In this document: positions 1 through 11,715 of the stretch, piece by piece
Numbering within the stretch: position 1 is the first letter of the stretch
Layout of the letters: each line of letters opens with the position of its first letter
Source of the DNA: Coptis chinensis
Lineage: Eukaryota > Streptophyta > Magnoliopsida > Ranunculales > Ranunculaceae
NCBI GenBank assembly: GCA_015680905.1
Contig: CM027380.1
Coordinates: 17,502,001 to 17,566,000, forward strand
Direction: 5' to 3'
Length of the DNA: 64,000 bases
Notes under the pieces: model-generated
The model's database searches: none
What the model was told of the DNA's origin: nothing
The model's input: the letters and a program-made list of their open reading frames with translations, nothing else
Made by a program: the position numbers and the translations under genes

Positions 1-657
1 AAACATTAAAATCTCATGCATGCATTCCTTCATCATGTGAAATGTCCTAACATTCGAAAACAAATGTTCAATATTATGTTATGAATAATCTTTAATTATG
101 TTATGCATTTACATCTTGAGTAATGAGTATATATGTACTACTTGGAACCTCAGCGAATTGCAAATGAACACATACTTGTCTCCTACATTAGCCCGTATTG
201 TGTCATCTCGAGGACGAAGGGTCTCATCATGTGGCGGCTAGACGGCACAATAAAGGTACCTTGGTCTTCCATGAACATCAATTCATAGCCCTACTAATAT
301 GACTCTTTTCCAAGCCTGCCGACACAATATGTAAGGACATGAACCCCGGGTAAAAGTGTCTATCCCGCTAAGCGCGAGCATCCACCAACCACATAGGGTT
401 CTCATCCTACAACGTTCTCTCTTTATAGTAGTAGATTGCACCTCTACTATACGTCTATACCCAATCAAAAAGGGAAAAATCCTAAAATTCTCCTTTTTAA
501 GGAGGTTCCAACTCTAGACCATCCGATCCTGAACTCAGCTAAGAGTTGTTGTATATTTGTGCGGTTGTGCACTTGTGCCTAGCAAGACGGTTTTAGTACC
601 ACAAAATGACCCATTTATGTAGTATTTGTCTTTTCATTCTCTTGAGATTATAGTTTG
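1..657. other. Intergenic sequence, no gene recognised
   Basis: I see no convincing coding region. The stretch is moderately AT-rich. The few short open frames lack recognisable motifs and look accidental. It could be decayed transposon sequence, but no terminal repeat or target duplication is visible. Confidence 0.5.
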
Positions 658-660
658 TGA

Positions 661-1170
661 GAGCATCATCAACGCACTGCTAAATTTTTTTGTGACACAT
701 CAGTTTTTTTCGTCGATCCAAATTGTTAAAAACGTGTCAAGTACCAACGTATTTGGACAACATTTGGGGTTTCCATTTCGGACGCGAATAGTTGTCTCGT
801 TCCAGCCGGGCCCAAAAACATCCAGCCGTTTTAATTTGTTATTTTAATTTTTTATTAAAAAAAATTGAAAAAGTTATGTACAACAAAATTTGCCTCGTTC
901 CAATTTCTTGGGTTCCAGCCATTTTAATTTTTTAATTACAAAAAAAAAAAAAAAAAAATAATAAATAAATAAAAAAATGGTCCCATTGTGGGACGGGACA
1001 ACTTGTCTCGTGCGTCTCATTTATATTTTTCTCACGAATTTGGTTTGGAATAATTTGACAATTGTTAGAATACAAATCGTGTTTTGGCAGCGCGTTGGGA
1101 GTCGAAATTGCCAAAATCATTTCCATCTGTCACATTATAAATGGGATATAACAACGCGTTGATGATGTTC
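661..1170. mobile_element. MITE with GAGCATCATCAACGC-type inverted ends
   Basis: The left end starts GAGCATCATCAACGC. The right end, read on the opposite strand, starts GAACATCATCAACGCG, so the termini are an imperfect inverted repeat of about 16 bases. Both ends are flanked by the trinucleotide TGA (658-660 and 1171-1173), consistent with a 3-bp target duplication. The 510 bp between are AT-rich with long A/T runs and have no coding potential. Short size, inverted ends and a 3-bp duplication fit a Tourist/Harbinger-like MITE, though TGA is not the canonical TWA target, so the superfamily is inferred. Confidence 0.6.
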
Positions 1171-1173
1171 TGA

Positions 1174-1643
1174 GTGTAGCTTCCTTAACTTCAACAAATT
1201 CTCAAATATAGGGAGTTATTAAACCTTCCAAAAACAAGAAACAAGATAATTTATCCACTCTGGCTCAATCAGTCCATTATTCAAAGATTTAAAACTCATG
1301 TTGAACACTTGAACATGTATATAGTTCTGTGGGTTAAAGAAGTTAATTAGACTTTACAAAATTATCAGACAATTGGCGATTATAATACAACAAAGGTGTC
1401 TACTAATAAGACAAAGCCTTATCTATTACTATCATACAAATTAATTAGTTGTAGAGTTGTACCTAATAATATATAGAGAGAGATCTTAATTGGTTTTTCA
1501 ACTATGGCTTTTGATGTAGTACAATTTGCCAATGCATATGTGAATGAACTGGAAAAGCAGGCAACAAAGTCGGAAAGACATGGACGCGACCATATTTGAT
1601 TGGAAACGTCAAAATAAGCATAACCCACAGCGCTGTGGGCACC
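1174..1643. other. Non-coding stretch left of the hAT element
   Basis: No gene is supported. A 31-codon open frame begins at 1504 but has no recognisable motif. The last bases (about 1634-1651) join directly to sequence at 4926 if the hAT element is removed, so this flank belongs to the same pre-insertion locus as 4926 onward. Confidence 0.45.
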
Positions 1644-1651
1644 ACCCTCTT

Positions 1652-4600
1652 CAGTGGCGGAGCTAGGAAAGTAAGTGAGGGTGAGCCAGCCAGACAAAAA
1701 CCAAGCATACAAAAAAAAAAAAAAAAAAAAACATATATTATATATATTAATGTATTAGAAAAAAAAAAATCAAATCTAAACAAGTATTTGTTCATAGTTG
1801 TCCTCGGCGGCCTTCTTTTTCGTCATCCTTCTTCATCTTCTGGAAGCGTTGTAAGATCAATTCGGTATCAATGCTATCAAAACTTCTTTTTCAATGTATG
1901 TTATTAAACAATCATTCAACCACTCATCATCCATCCGATTAAAAGCGATTCTTTATGATATTCATAGCAGAAAATGCCCTCTCCACAATGAGCAAGAAGC
2001 AACAGTAAAATCAGCCAACTTAATCAACAAATAAACAAGTGGGTACACAATGTCTTTCTTTGTCTCAACCATTTTTGGCTAGGCCGCTAATTCCATTTAT
2101 TTCACCAAACTTAGTATCGGAACGCACATCAATGATATAATTCTCAAGCTGATCCGCTAATTCCATCTGATCTATCTCTGAAAAATCATCGGGATAAAGT
2201 CGAGCAAAACGGATCAACTTTTGCTTATCGAAAGCAACAAACGATTCACTAGGATCAAGACATGCCATACAAAGAAGTAATTCTGTGTTTGCTTCATTAA
2301 ACCGGTCGTTTAACTCTTGAATTTGCAAATCAATACAGTGATAGAATAATCCAACACGATAGTAATATAAATTGGTGTTTCCTTCTGCTCCTCATCGAGA
2401 CCTCCCTCGAGCCATATACCTCTCTTCCATATTTGGAACAACTACATCATGTTTGACACATAGTGAAGAAACTTCAGTCAGGAGACTATCCCACCCATCA
2501 TCTCTCATCGCCTGTAAGCGTACCTTTGTTATTTTAACAAGAGTCATGGCATTGACAATGTCTTGGTCTTCACGTTGCAATGCCTTTGACAAATCATTGC
2601 TAATTCCTAGTATCGCTTTCATCAAATGCAAATTGAAGATAAATTCAAAAAGATCGCGACCGAATTTAATAATCCGTAAGCCTCACCTCTTTGTTCGAGC
2701 TTGAACCATTTTCCACTACATTATCAAGCACATCAACTACTGAACTATAAGTGGTTATCATGCCAAGAAGTGTATAATAGTGTGAGCCCCATCGAGTGTC
2801 ACCAGATCGTTTAAGACTAGTCTCTTGATTCAACCCTTTGCCACTTGAAATTTCTCCACTTTGTAACGCTGCAACAACTTTAGCCTTCATTGCATCGTAT
2901 GAACATATCCGTCCTTACACATGATGCTCCAACAATATTTACCACATTAGAGAAATACTAAAAAGGTTAGCGATTGACTCATGATTCTTTGCAACCGCTA
3001 CAAGGGCTAACCGGAAGGCGATGGGCAAAACAATGAACATAAAATGCGGACTCATTCTCCTTCATTACAAGTGCTTTTAGGCCATTCAAATCACCTTGCA
3101 TATTCGTGGCCCCATCATACCCTTTGTCCACGCAGCCTAGATATGCTCAACCCATGCTTGGAGAACAACTCATCGATTGCCTTTTTAAGTGTTAATGCAC
3201 TAGTTTCCTTAACATGCACAACTCTAAAAAATATCTCAATCACGCAACCTTTCTTATCGACATAACGCAAAACAACTGCCATTTGCTCCTTTATTGATAT
3301 ATCACGTGCTTCATCAATTAAAATAGCAAACAATGAATTTCCATAATCTTTTAGAATGGCATTTGTAGTTTCCACAACAGCCGAATTCACAATATCTTTT
3401 TGGATATCAGGCGATGTCAATTTTCGATTTTTAGAAGCATTATCAAGAACTTTCTTAATGACTTCGTTATGATCTTTCAGAAACCGTATAAGTTCAAGAA
3501 AATTACCTTTATTGATCGACTCATCTGATTCATCATGACAACGAAAAGCTAAACCTTGTCTAAAAAAAAAACCTAATGCAATCAGTTATTGCAGTTAGGT
3601 GTATTCGATAATCCCTTCGAACTTGGTCGTTAATGCGTGAAGAAATGTCTCGATATCTTTGCTCTTGATTTAACAAAGCCCGGTGCTGCCCTATAAGCAA
3701 TATTATGAGCACTATTTGGTCCTCCAACATGCTCCTTTAATTTGGTTTTTCTTTCCCAATTAGTAAACCCCCGTGAGAAAAAAACATCCCCACCTCCTTG
3801 TGCCCCTTATTAGGTTTAAAGAGATAACAATATAGACAAAATGCGGCATCCTCGTGAATACTATATTCCAACCAACTAAACTCCTCATACCACTCAATCT
3901 GAAAAGCGTCAGGATTCTATTGCCTCTTGTTCTTGGAGGAAAAGCATGATTAGGCTGGCAAGGACCCCTAAGCAAATATGCTCTTCTCACCGAAGTCTTG
4001 ATCATTAGGATGATAATCAAATCTTTTTCCCTCGCGGGTCTCCCCAAGACTAGACAAGTCAAGTTCTTCACGATTTTCACGTTGAACCCGCTTTGACGTG
4101 GGTTGTTCAACACCACCATCCTCAATTTCTTGGTGACTTCGCTTTGAGGAAGATCCTACTTCAACATTGGCAACAGTATTTGTTTTATTAGGTGGTTGAG
4201 TAGGTTGAGTGGGTAACGACTTTCCTTTGATCAAATACTTTAACATATCTGTTTAAACAATTAAAATAAACTATTAATCAACTGAATTGAAATTGCACTA
4301 ATTAAAATAAACTACCAATGTTATTATGATATTCACAAAATAAAATTAAATAAAAATATGTGGTTTAATAAATTCACAAAAAAATACAAAAAAATTAAAA
4401 AACATACTTTAGGAACAACTTAATATGAAAAGATAAAAAAAATAAGACAAGAAATTTAATAATATTAGGCTTACCTATAAAATTTTAGAAATTATAGATA
4501 ACTAATTAAAATAATAAAGAGAAAGGTAAAACTGTGGAAAAGTAGGTACCTGCGTAGTGGGTTTTGCTTCAATTTTTGATAAAAAGTCAAATTGGAGTAA

Positions 4601-4917
4601 GATATTTTTGTTTTTTTGTTTGTTTCAATTGTTTGGGTTCGGTTTGTGTGCCTGCTTTTTATTTTGTATTTTGGTCGGTTATGGGTCGTGGGTTTTAAGT
4701 TTGACTTCAAAGCCAACACTGTTAAGTACTTAAGTGTTAACCGTACTTTAGTACTTTACACAGACACAGTTAGCTTTTTTGGAGACTGTTCGGTTTTTTT
4801 CGGATATGACTAGCTAGTTTTTTGGTTTGTGTGAATATGTGAATAGTAGAAAAAAATTTGTTTGCGAAAGTTGAGGGTGAGCCAGGGCGTACCCTGGGCC
4901 CCCTGGCTCCGCCACTG
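1652..4917 (-). mobile_element. hAT transposon with decayed transposase
   Basis: A complete element of 3,266 bp. The left terminus reads CAGTGGCGGAGCTAGG and the right terminus is its near-perfect complement (CCTGGCTCCGCCACTG). The 8-bp sequence ACCCTCTT flanks both ends exactly (1644-1651 and 4918-4925), the hallmark of hAT insertion. A subterminal GTGAGCCAG motif occurs near both ends. Inside, on the minus strand, lies a broken transposase of the TTF-zinc-finger/DUF4371/hAT-dimerisation type. The element is full length but the protein carries frameshifts and stops, so it is no longer autonomous. The TIR and transposase class resemble the plant Tip100/ZMYM1-like hAT group (family assignment from memory). 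Confidence 0.92.
1935..4246 (-). pseudogene. hAT transposase pseudogene (TTF zinc finger, DUF4371, HATC)
   Basis: Read on the minus strand. The N-terminal part (about 4246-3968) starts MLKYLIKGK and is a basic, Ser/Pro-rich leader. The next block (4125-3760) is the TTF-type zinc-finger region ('YLLRGPCQP', 'FVYIVISLNL') in a shifted frame. About 3420-3115 encodes the DUF4371 segment ('FAILIDEARDISIKEQMAVV', 'DKKGCVIEIFFRVVHV'). About 2890-2666 contains the 'GDTRWGSHYYTLLGMI' motif. The C-terminal hAT dimerisation region (2328-1935) has 'IQELNDRFNE', 'LARLYPDDFS'-like sequence and 'ERAFSAMN' in another frame. Several frameshifts and stop codons separate the blocks. The expected order of an autonomous hAT transposase is otherwise preserved, so this is decay in place and not rearrangement. 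Confidence 0.88.
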
Positions 4918-4925
4918 ACCCTCTT

Positions 4926-5491
4926 GGGCCCTAAATCCATCGTTTAGGCTTTCAAAATCACGTTTTTGCTGTTTTAGGAAAGTTTTGTTTTTGCTATATC
5001 TTTTGATAGGAGAGCTCGTTTTCGATTTGGTCAGTTGGGTTAATTCTATTTTGATTAGTAGTTTCTTAATATGTAGTTATCCCAAAACTTTCCATTTTTG
5101 AAAAATTTCGAGTTTTGTGGTAATTATGGTATTTCGCCTATATAAAGGCTAGTAGTCTGTATTAGGGTTTTCAGTTTTGGTTGAAGTTAATAATATTAAG
5201 AGTTACTTATCTTGTTTCCATTGTTTGGTATTCCTTGTGTGTGAATCAACAAACCTTGAAGCCATTAATTCCTGGTATTTCACAAAAAATTAATAGGCTT
5301 TAGTGTAAGTTGTGAAAATCTGCAACTTATAAGTTCTTCTCTACATCAGCTTTCTTGATATATATATTAAAAAAAAAAATCAAATTGGCTCATCTAGGGA
5401 GGGGGATCCTAATTGGTTCATCTAGTGGGCTTAATACCCGTTAACCCTTTTTATGATACTGTAACTAGCAGCCAGACTCCTAAAAGGATGC
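4926..5491. other. Possible LTR-like fragment; no gene
   Basis: No ORF of note. A TATA-like CCTATATAAAGG at about 5137 is followed by a leader-like stretch ('GTATTAGGGTTTTCAG', 'GTGTGTGAATCAACAAACC') of the kind seen in plant Copia LTRs. No terminal TG/CA pair or target duplication could be fixed, so an LTR remnant is only a suggestion. The hAT element at 1652-4917 would have inserted into this sequence. Confidence 0.3.
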
Positions 5492-5499
5492 ACTTATAC

Positions 5500-6406
5500 T
5501 AGGGGTGACTTTAGATTGGATAAAGGGCTTTCGGAAAATTTTCCAATTTTTTTCGGATGACAATATCTTTTCCAAATTTGATCAAATTATTTTTCGATGA
5601 CAATATCTTTTCCAAATTTGGAAAGTTCGGAAAATCAGATTTTTTTTAGAAATTTCATAATCGGCAAAATTCGAAATAAATCAGAAATTTGAATTATATA
5701 ATCGGATTCTCTTTTGGGATAACAATTTTTTTATCCAGTTAATACATTCATTTAGTAATCATTTTGAAATTTATTAATTCATTAAACAACTTAGAACTTT
5801 TAACACGTTTATTCAGCAAAGTTTTTCTTCATGTTAATATATTAATTAAGTAAATAGGAAGATGGGAGAAAAAAAGACATGTACTAGAATGATAATATTG
5901 ATTTCTTGAAGTTGTGTGAGAGAGACAATGTTCTACTTCTCTAGGGTTTTTATTTGGTTTGTAAAAAACTATATATATTTTTAATTTAGTAACTATATGA
6001 AATAAATGGCTATATGAAAACTAAACTATCTATAGTTTTCATTAGGAGAACCTTTGCAACTTCTTGTATTTACACCCCCTTTATGTAATAGATTAAGTTC
6101 TATAGTAGAGGAAGATGTAATTGACATTTATGAGAGGTTATAATATAGATGGGGATCTGCAAAATCCCAACGCATCATTTCTAAAAAAAAAAACTATATG
6201 AAATAAACGGCTATATTTTAAAAATTCGGAAATTAATCGGAAATTGGATCGGATAGGATTTTGAAAAGACATCCAATCCAATTATTTTTCGGAAAAATCG
6301 AATATCGAAACACAGATATCATTCATTGCCAAATTCGGAAAAATATCATATCGAAATTCGGAAAAATTAGGTTTTCAAAAAAATAGCACCCCTAACTAAG
6401 GCCCTA
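5500..6406. mobile_element. hAT-type MITE, TSD ACTTATAC
   Basis: The left end reads TAGGGGTGACTTT and the right end is the complement of TAGGGCCTTAG. The 8-bp target duplication ACTTATAC is exact (5492-5499 and 6407-6414). The interior is AT-rich and built from repeated TTCGGAAAA-like words ('ATTGGATCGGATAGG', 'CCAATCCAATTATTTTTCGG'). This is typical of non-autonomous hAT elements with TAGGGGTG ends. It has no transposase. A small poly(A)-tailed retroposon sits inside it (6016-6192). Confidence 0.82.
6016..6192 (+). mobile_element. Short poly(A)-tailed retroposon (SINE or truncated LINE)
   Basis: A 24-bp direct repeat beginning ACTATATGAAATAAA and ending GGCTATAT flanks this segment (5992-6015 and 6193-6216; one mismatch). 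The insert ends in a run of A immediately before the right copy. Long target duplication plus a 3' A-tract is the signature of target-primed reverse transcription. At 177 bp it may be a SINE or a 5'-truncated LINE end; no coding motif is visible. Confidence 0.72.
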
Positions 6407-6414
6407 ACTTATAC

Positions 6415-8264
6415 GGACTTGAATATAAAAAAGAAATATCACATGACCATGAGAGAGAAATAAAAACCACATTCGCACAAAAAAATAAAAAACACTAAAA
6501 TCTCGTATTTTTTCTTTTTCCTCTCTCTCTCTCTTCAAACTCACATTTTTTTAGCTTTATCTTTTTTTTTTCTATCTCTTCTGTTCTTTTTCTTCTTTTT
6601 CTTCACTCTACTTAATTTATTCATTCAAATCCCTCTTTTTATTCTAAAATCTAAATTGAAAAATTGTCAAACTTCCGTAAAGAAAATCTCTTCTTTTGTC
6701 AAACCATCTCAAGCAGATCATTTGTAAATGGACCTAACTAATGTTACAACCGAAATCACAAGTGCATTTTGTTTTTCTGACATTTTTTGGGCAACAATCC
6801 AGTTTGATATTTGTTCAACAAGTGCTCCTCTTCTTACAAATACCCATACAAATTTTAATCAAATTTATTTTGTTCTTAAGAAAGACTGTATTGATTAGAT
6901 TTGACGAGATTGATCTTTTTCATATTTGATTTGAACTTGGTCATGATACATGGTGATACAAAATTGCGAGAATTGTCGAACCGACGAAAACGGCTTACAA
7001 TTGGGTACGAGAGAGAAAATAGAGAGGAGTGCAAAACAGGGCTATAGAAAGTTACCAAAAAAAAATAAGGTTTAGAGAAGAGAGGGAGAAGAGTTGGTGT
7101 TTTGCTTTTTTATCTTTAAATTATTGTTTTTGCTGGGTTTTTGTGTGCCTCATCAGACACCTTTGGTTGTTAAACGCCACGTATACTATACAGTAACTTG
7201 AGATATGAGCTATTTTACTTTGGACGGTTATTACTGACGTGCGCTCCATTTGGTAGAGAGATTGATCTCTCCTCTCTCTTCATCACGACTTTTATCTTAA
7301 TAATTCTACGGAGACATGCATTTTGGCCTGGTTTAGTGATCTGGCTACGTGTCTGGCAATTTTCTACTGCTCTCTCAAATCCACTACTCAAACAAAGAAA
7401 ACAAAATTACTCTACTACCCTTCTTATTCCCAATTTCTCATCTAATACTGTTTTATACCTTTAGACCTTGAAATTAAAATTCCTCATCACTCAATAACAT
7501 CAAATTATAAGAAAATTTTATTTGAGAACTGGGTTTGCTGGAAAAGATGATTTCAAAAATTTATTAATGAAAAATGGTTTTCACAAGTTTTGCACTTGTA
7601 AAGAGATTTTGTCTCCAATCAGAACATAAAGATACCATCCTCTTTTTTTTTTTTTTAAAAAATAGAGCTTCTAGAGTGCAACTGCTGTACCAGGACGCAG
7701 ACATGAAGGACCTTGATTCCAGTACATCTTGGAGCAATACACACGCACCTTTGCCTAATGAGTGGCCCAGATGTGAGAGTACACCTACAACATGCGTATG
7801 CTAGATTTTGCATTAAAAAAAAACCAACAGTTGGTATTGTTCAGTGTTCACTAGTGGAAGAGAGGAGAGTTGTAAGTCAATGTTACCTAATACCTACAAT
7901 TACAAAGGAAGGGATTGGGGTTATTTCCGGTTTTTTATTTTTTTGTCACATGAGAAAGAGGTTAAAAAATCAGAAGTAGCTTGCCACATCATCTATGTCA
8001 CTAAATCAGGCCAAAAATAATGTCGCCCTAGAATTATATATTGTTCTAAATTACCATTTGTATAGCCATCCAAATTATATGATGGGTTGATAGATTTTTG
8101 CAGAGAACCATCCAAAGTAGAGCCAGATTATGTTTTATATGCATGGCGGCTGAAAGTCGCCAAGAGCTTCCACTTGTAGTGTGCAGTTGTGCACAATCTC
8201 AGACTTCCCAACTACAAGATTTATGGGGATTTTTATCTTGTTGGGCGGGCCATTTATATGTAAT
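6415..8264. other. AT-rich intergenic DNA
   Basis: Pyrimidine-rich tracts (about 6500-6620) and purine-rich GAGAGA tracts (about 7000-7100) occur, but no ORF with a recognisable domain. The longest open frames (60-90 codons) are low-complexity and unsupported. Confidence 0.5.
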
Positions 8265-8524
8265 ATTTGGCAAGGCCAAATATTTTGATATGGACCCCAA
8301 AAACTGATATATATATCGATATATCGGTGGATATATATTTTTTTATTGATTGGTCAAAATTTTGTTTTATATGTCAATATATAGGAAAATATCTATTTGG
8401 CAAGGCCAAATATTTTGATATGGACCCCAAAAACTGATATATATATATATATATCGGTGGATATATATTTTTTTATTGATTGGTCAAAATTTTGTTTTGT
8501 ATGTCAATATATAGGAAAATATCG
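8265..8524. repeat. Two-copy 130-bp tandem duplication
   Basis: The block starting ATTTGGCAAGGCCAAATATT at 8265 is repeated almost exactly from 8395, including 'GATATGGACCCCAAAAACTG', 'GATTGGTCAAAATTTTG' and 'TATAGGAAAATATC'. Unit length is 130 bp. Differences are few and lie mainly in the TA dinucleotide run. The duplication looks recent. Confidence 0.9.
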
Positions 8525-8682
8525 AAATATCGTTGATATATTAATAAAAATCAGTAAAAAATTGGTCAAAGTCAATGATATATATTGTATATATCAGTCA
8601 ATATATTTTGATATATAAAAAAATCCGATATATATCAGATACAAAATGTGTCAATATATCTATATGATATATCACAATATAT

Positions 8683-8684
8683 CC

Positions 8685-8743
<59 letters not shown>
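8683..8743. repeat. Compound (AT)n(GT)n microsatellite
   Basis: An alternating AT run passes directly into an alternating GT run of over 20 repeats, ending before GATATTTTGG. It follows the AT-rich repeats at 8265-8680. Confidence 0.95.
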
Positions 8744-8744
<1 letters not shown>

Positions 8745-10600
8745 TATTTTGGTTCTTGATATTTGGTAAGTAACAACACAATTAAGGCCATTAGATTTTT
8801 TTTTTATTCAATAGGTCCATTAGATATTGAAAGAATAGACAAATAGAGAAATGTACCCTGGTAATATGTGAAAATTCAGTGGTTATTGAAAATAATAATA
8901 ATAATAATAATAATTGAGAAGGACCATTTGTTTCTGAAAAAACAAAAAAAAATTTGGTCGATCACCGGAATATTAAATTGATCATAGTAGGATGTATAAT
9001 GTCTTTGGTCGTTTTTTTAGTTTTTTTTTTATAGGAGTCGCGTGTCTAATCACATATTCACATCAGCCTCTGCATATACATTATTATCTTCTCGAATATA
9101 ATTGAGACCTTTCTTGGTTGATAAATTTATACTACGTACAAATAAGTAATAAAATCAGACGACTAGCTAGGCTATTGGAAATATGGAATTCTGGACATGT
9201 GAATATTAAATGTTAATGAGTAAATGTTAATTACCAACTTCACAATCCTGTGACCCAAGTCGTGACGTTTTATGTTGAAAATTCAATCTGGTGGGGAGAG
9301 GAACTGAGGAAGTATGTATAAGCGAGTACGCTATTATCTTGGGATATAATTTACGATTAAATTAAAACCATAAAATTGTATGCGCGCTACTTACTATAAC
9401 AAGAGAAGTTCTTATTACAAGTTTAAGTGTTTATTAATGGTGTGATCAAGTGTTTCTTATCACATGATCGATCAAGTGTTACTAACAAGAGAAGTTCTTA
9501 TCACAAACCTAATCCGATCCGGTTTAAAACTGTCCATCGACCATCGCTGTAATTCTTTAATTAATAATTCTATAATCAATGAACAAGAATAGCACATTAT
9601 ATAAATGGATATGAAAAGGAATATGGTTGGGAAATAAGTACTTACAGTATTTTTAGGAGAGAAACCAAGAAAACACTAAATTTTTGAACAAAACCAAACA
9701 CCAAATCAAAAATTTCGGATTTTGGATTTTTCGGAATTAAACGCCAAATTCAAAACGACAACATCTTTTGGATAAATCCAAGAAAAATATTAAATTTTTG
9801 AACAAAACCAAACCAAAACCAAAAACACTAACCATCTTTAGGAAAAAGCGTCAAATATTCGACGCAAATGATTTTTGGAAAAATCGGGGATAACCCACGC
9901 GACTTTCTCAAAACCGTTTCTTCTTTATTTTCTTTTCCATCTCTTGTGCGGTTTTGCAAAACCGCTGATGTGATTGCTTATTTATTTTCTTTTCCACTCT
10001 TGTTAGAAAAACCCGCGTGATTGATTTTTTTGTTAAAAAAACGGTTTTAAAACTGCGATACAACACCAAAACTAAAAAAAATTTTGACTGATTTGGCGTT
10101 TGGTTTGGTGTTTTTATCAACATGTGTTTCTCTTGAAAATGAAAAATACCAAATTATTAGAAATTTAGTGTTTAATGCTAAGATAATATCTCATCTAAAG
10201 ATGCTTACTATATAAACACTAGATATGAATGAAAATTGACATTTCAGTTAAACCAAATTAATGGCAGGAACATGTTGCTCGATCAGTCGTGCCAAAACTT
10301 ATGGAAGTGGAACCTTCCAACCAAATAAAAACAAAAAACAATGAAAAAAGAATTGAAAGAAAATGAAACAAACAAAAGGCTCAACGTGACTTTGCCGATG
10401 TTTCTAAAGATCTTGTACTATTGGGCGGTTGGGCCACACATATAGTTTTAGACTTTTACTGTTTTACTTGATATAGTAGGTTGGAAGGAAAGTTGGTTTA
10501 GCGAATAAAAAACAGGAAAGAAAGTTCACTCTCAAATCTGATGGGTGCAGTTTGAAGTTTATAACTTCTAGAAAAAAAAAACCGAAAATAGAAAAAAATA
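8744..10600. other. Intergenic DNA with (AAT)n and a weak inverted-repeat element
   Basis: A short (AAT)n run lies near 8890-8915. Between about 9656 and 10136 the two sides are partly inverted copies ('ACCAAACACCAAATC' left; complement of 'GATTTGGCGTTTGGT' right, both next to AGAGAAAC words), suggesting a degenerate transposon with terminal inverted repeats. No clean target duplication was found. No gene is seen. Confidence 0.35.
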
Positions 10601-10781
10601 AGTGAAGAAGATTCAATTTGTACTATATTTCTTATCAATTATTGCAAATGTTGTGTACGTGGCAAAAATGTATAGGTGGTTGAAACTTATAAACTTCAAA
10701 ACTAATCTACAAAATCGAAATAATGTACAAGCACACGGCAGTACATTGGAGTTGATAAGATCAATTAGGTCACCAACCATC

Positions 10782-10790
10782 TATATATTA
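10782..10790 (+). promoter_or_regulatory. Putative TATA box of the DnaJ-like gene
   Basis: TATATATTA lies 70 bp upstream of the ATG at 10860. It is followed by a (CT)n tract (10828-10849), common in plant 5' leaders. Transcription would start about 30 bp downstream, leaving a leader of roughly 45 bases. Position and sequence fit a core promoter; there is no direct evidence of use. Confidence 0.5.
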
Positions 10791-10859
10791 AGCTATTCAT
10801 CAGCTTATTCAGACGTACTTCACGCCATCTCTCTCTCTCTCTCTCTCTCACAAACGGAA

Positions 10860-11348
10860 ATGTTTTGCAATTTGAATCCCGCACATATGCATGCTCCAAT
10901 ATTTTCCACTAGAAGATCGTCCTTCCAAAAGACTGCTAAGTTCAATTTGATCTCATGTAGAGCTAACACTTTGGAGACTCAAAGAGTTGGTACAAGTTTC
11001 TACGAACTTCTGTCCCTTGAATCACAGAATGTTGGCTTTGAAGATATAAAGAAAGCATACAGAACCATGGCTCGTCGATACCATCCTGATGTTGTTCCTT
11101 CATCACGAAAAGAAGAATCGACAAAAAAATTTGTGGAGCTTCAACAGGCTTATGAAACACTTTCTAACCCGATTTCCCGTCAAAAGTATGATTTTGAGTT
11201 GGGATATTTATCTCGTTGTGGAATGAATGGGATGCGCAGCGAAGAATGGAGAACACATTTTCACAAACAAGTATGGGAAGATCAGCTTGGTGGTCTAGAA
11301 TTAAAGTCTAATAGTAAAAAGTTTAGAAATAACAGGGCATACATGTAA
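10860..11348 (+). CDS. Plastid-type DnaJ / J20-like co-chaperone
   Basis: A single-exon protein of 162 residues. Residues about 1-40 are Ser/Arg-rich and poor in acidic residues (MFCNLNPAHM, STRRSSFQK), as in plastid transit peptides. Residues about 45-113 form a J domain: 'FYELLSLE', then 'IKKAYRTMARRYHPDVVP' with the invariant HPD at residues 75-77, then 'FVELQQAYETLSNP' and 'RQKYD'. There is no Gly/Phe region, zinc finger or C-terminal substrate domain, so it is a type III (DnaJC) protein. J proteins stimulate the ATPase of an Hsp70 partner, here probably the stromal cpHsc70. Overall form matches chaperone protein dnaJ 20, chloroplastic. I chose ATG 10860 over the in-frame upstream extension because that extension runs through the TATA and CT-repeat promoter region. 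No introns or breaks are visible. Plastid import is inferred. Confidence 0.85.
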   Translation: MFCNLNPAHMHAPIFSTRRSSFQKTAKFNLISCRANTLETQRVGTSFYELLSLESQNVGFEDIKKAYRTMARRYHPDVVPSSRKEESTKKFVELQQAYETLSNPISRQKYDFELGYLSRCGMNGMRSEEWRTHFHKQVWEDQLGGLELKSNSKKFRNNRAYM

Positions 11349-11706
11349 AGTTCATAGTTGATAGTAACTTAGTATCTTCTTCTATTTCTATGATGTAGTA
11401 TTTGTAGTTTTGTACATAAACGCAATATTGAAGGAATATAATAGCTTGGTGCCTTGGTAGCAACAGCTTTTTGAACTACTCGCATGGCACTTCATGAGTA
11501 ATCATGACTTCATTATTTTGAGTTTTTGAAACAGGCCGGATATGAGAAGGAATAATATGAGAGCCAGCATTCTTTGAGCATTTTCACCGGCCTTAATTGT
11601 ATTGCTAATTTGGAGATTTGAATGCATAATGAGAATCTTAAATGTCATATAAAGGTAACTTTAAATTTCTTATTATGACCTCATCATGTTGTAAGAACTA
11701 GCATGG
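11349..11706. other. 3' flank of the DnaJ-like gene
   Basis: AT-rich downstream sequence with T-rich stretches suitable for plant polyadenylation (TTGTAGTTTTGTACATAAA near 11400). No further gene is seen. Confidence 0.4.
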
Positions 11707-11715
11707 TTCTTATTA

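Noticed and set aside
10602..10859. 86-codon N-terminal extension of the DnaJ-like protein
   Set aside because: It spans the TATA box and CT-rich leader and has no homology; the internal ATG at 10860 gives a normal transit peptide.
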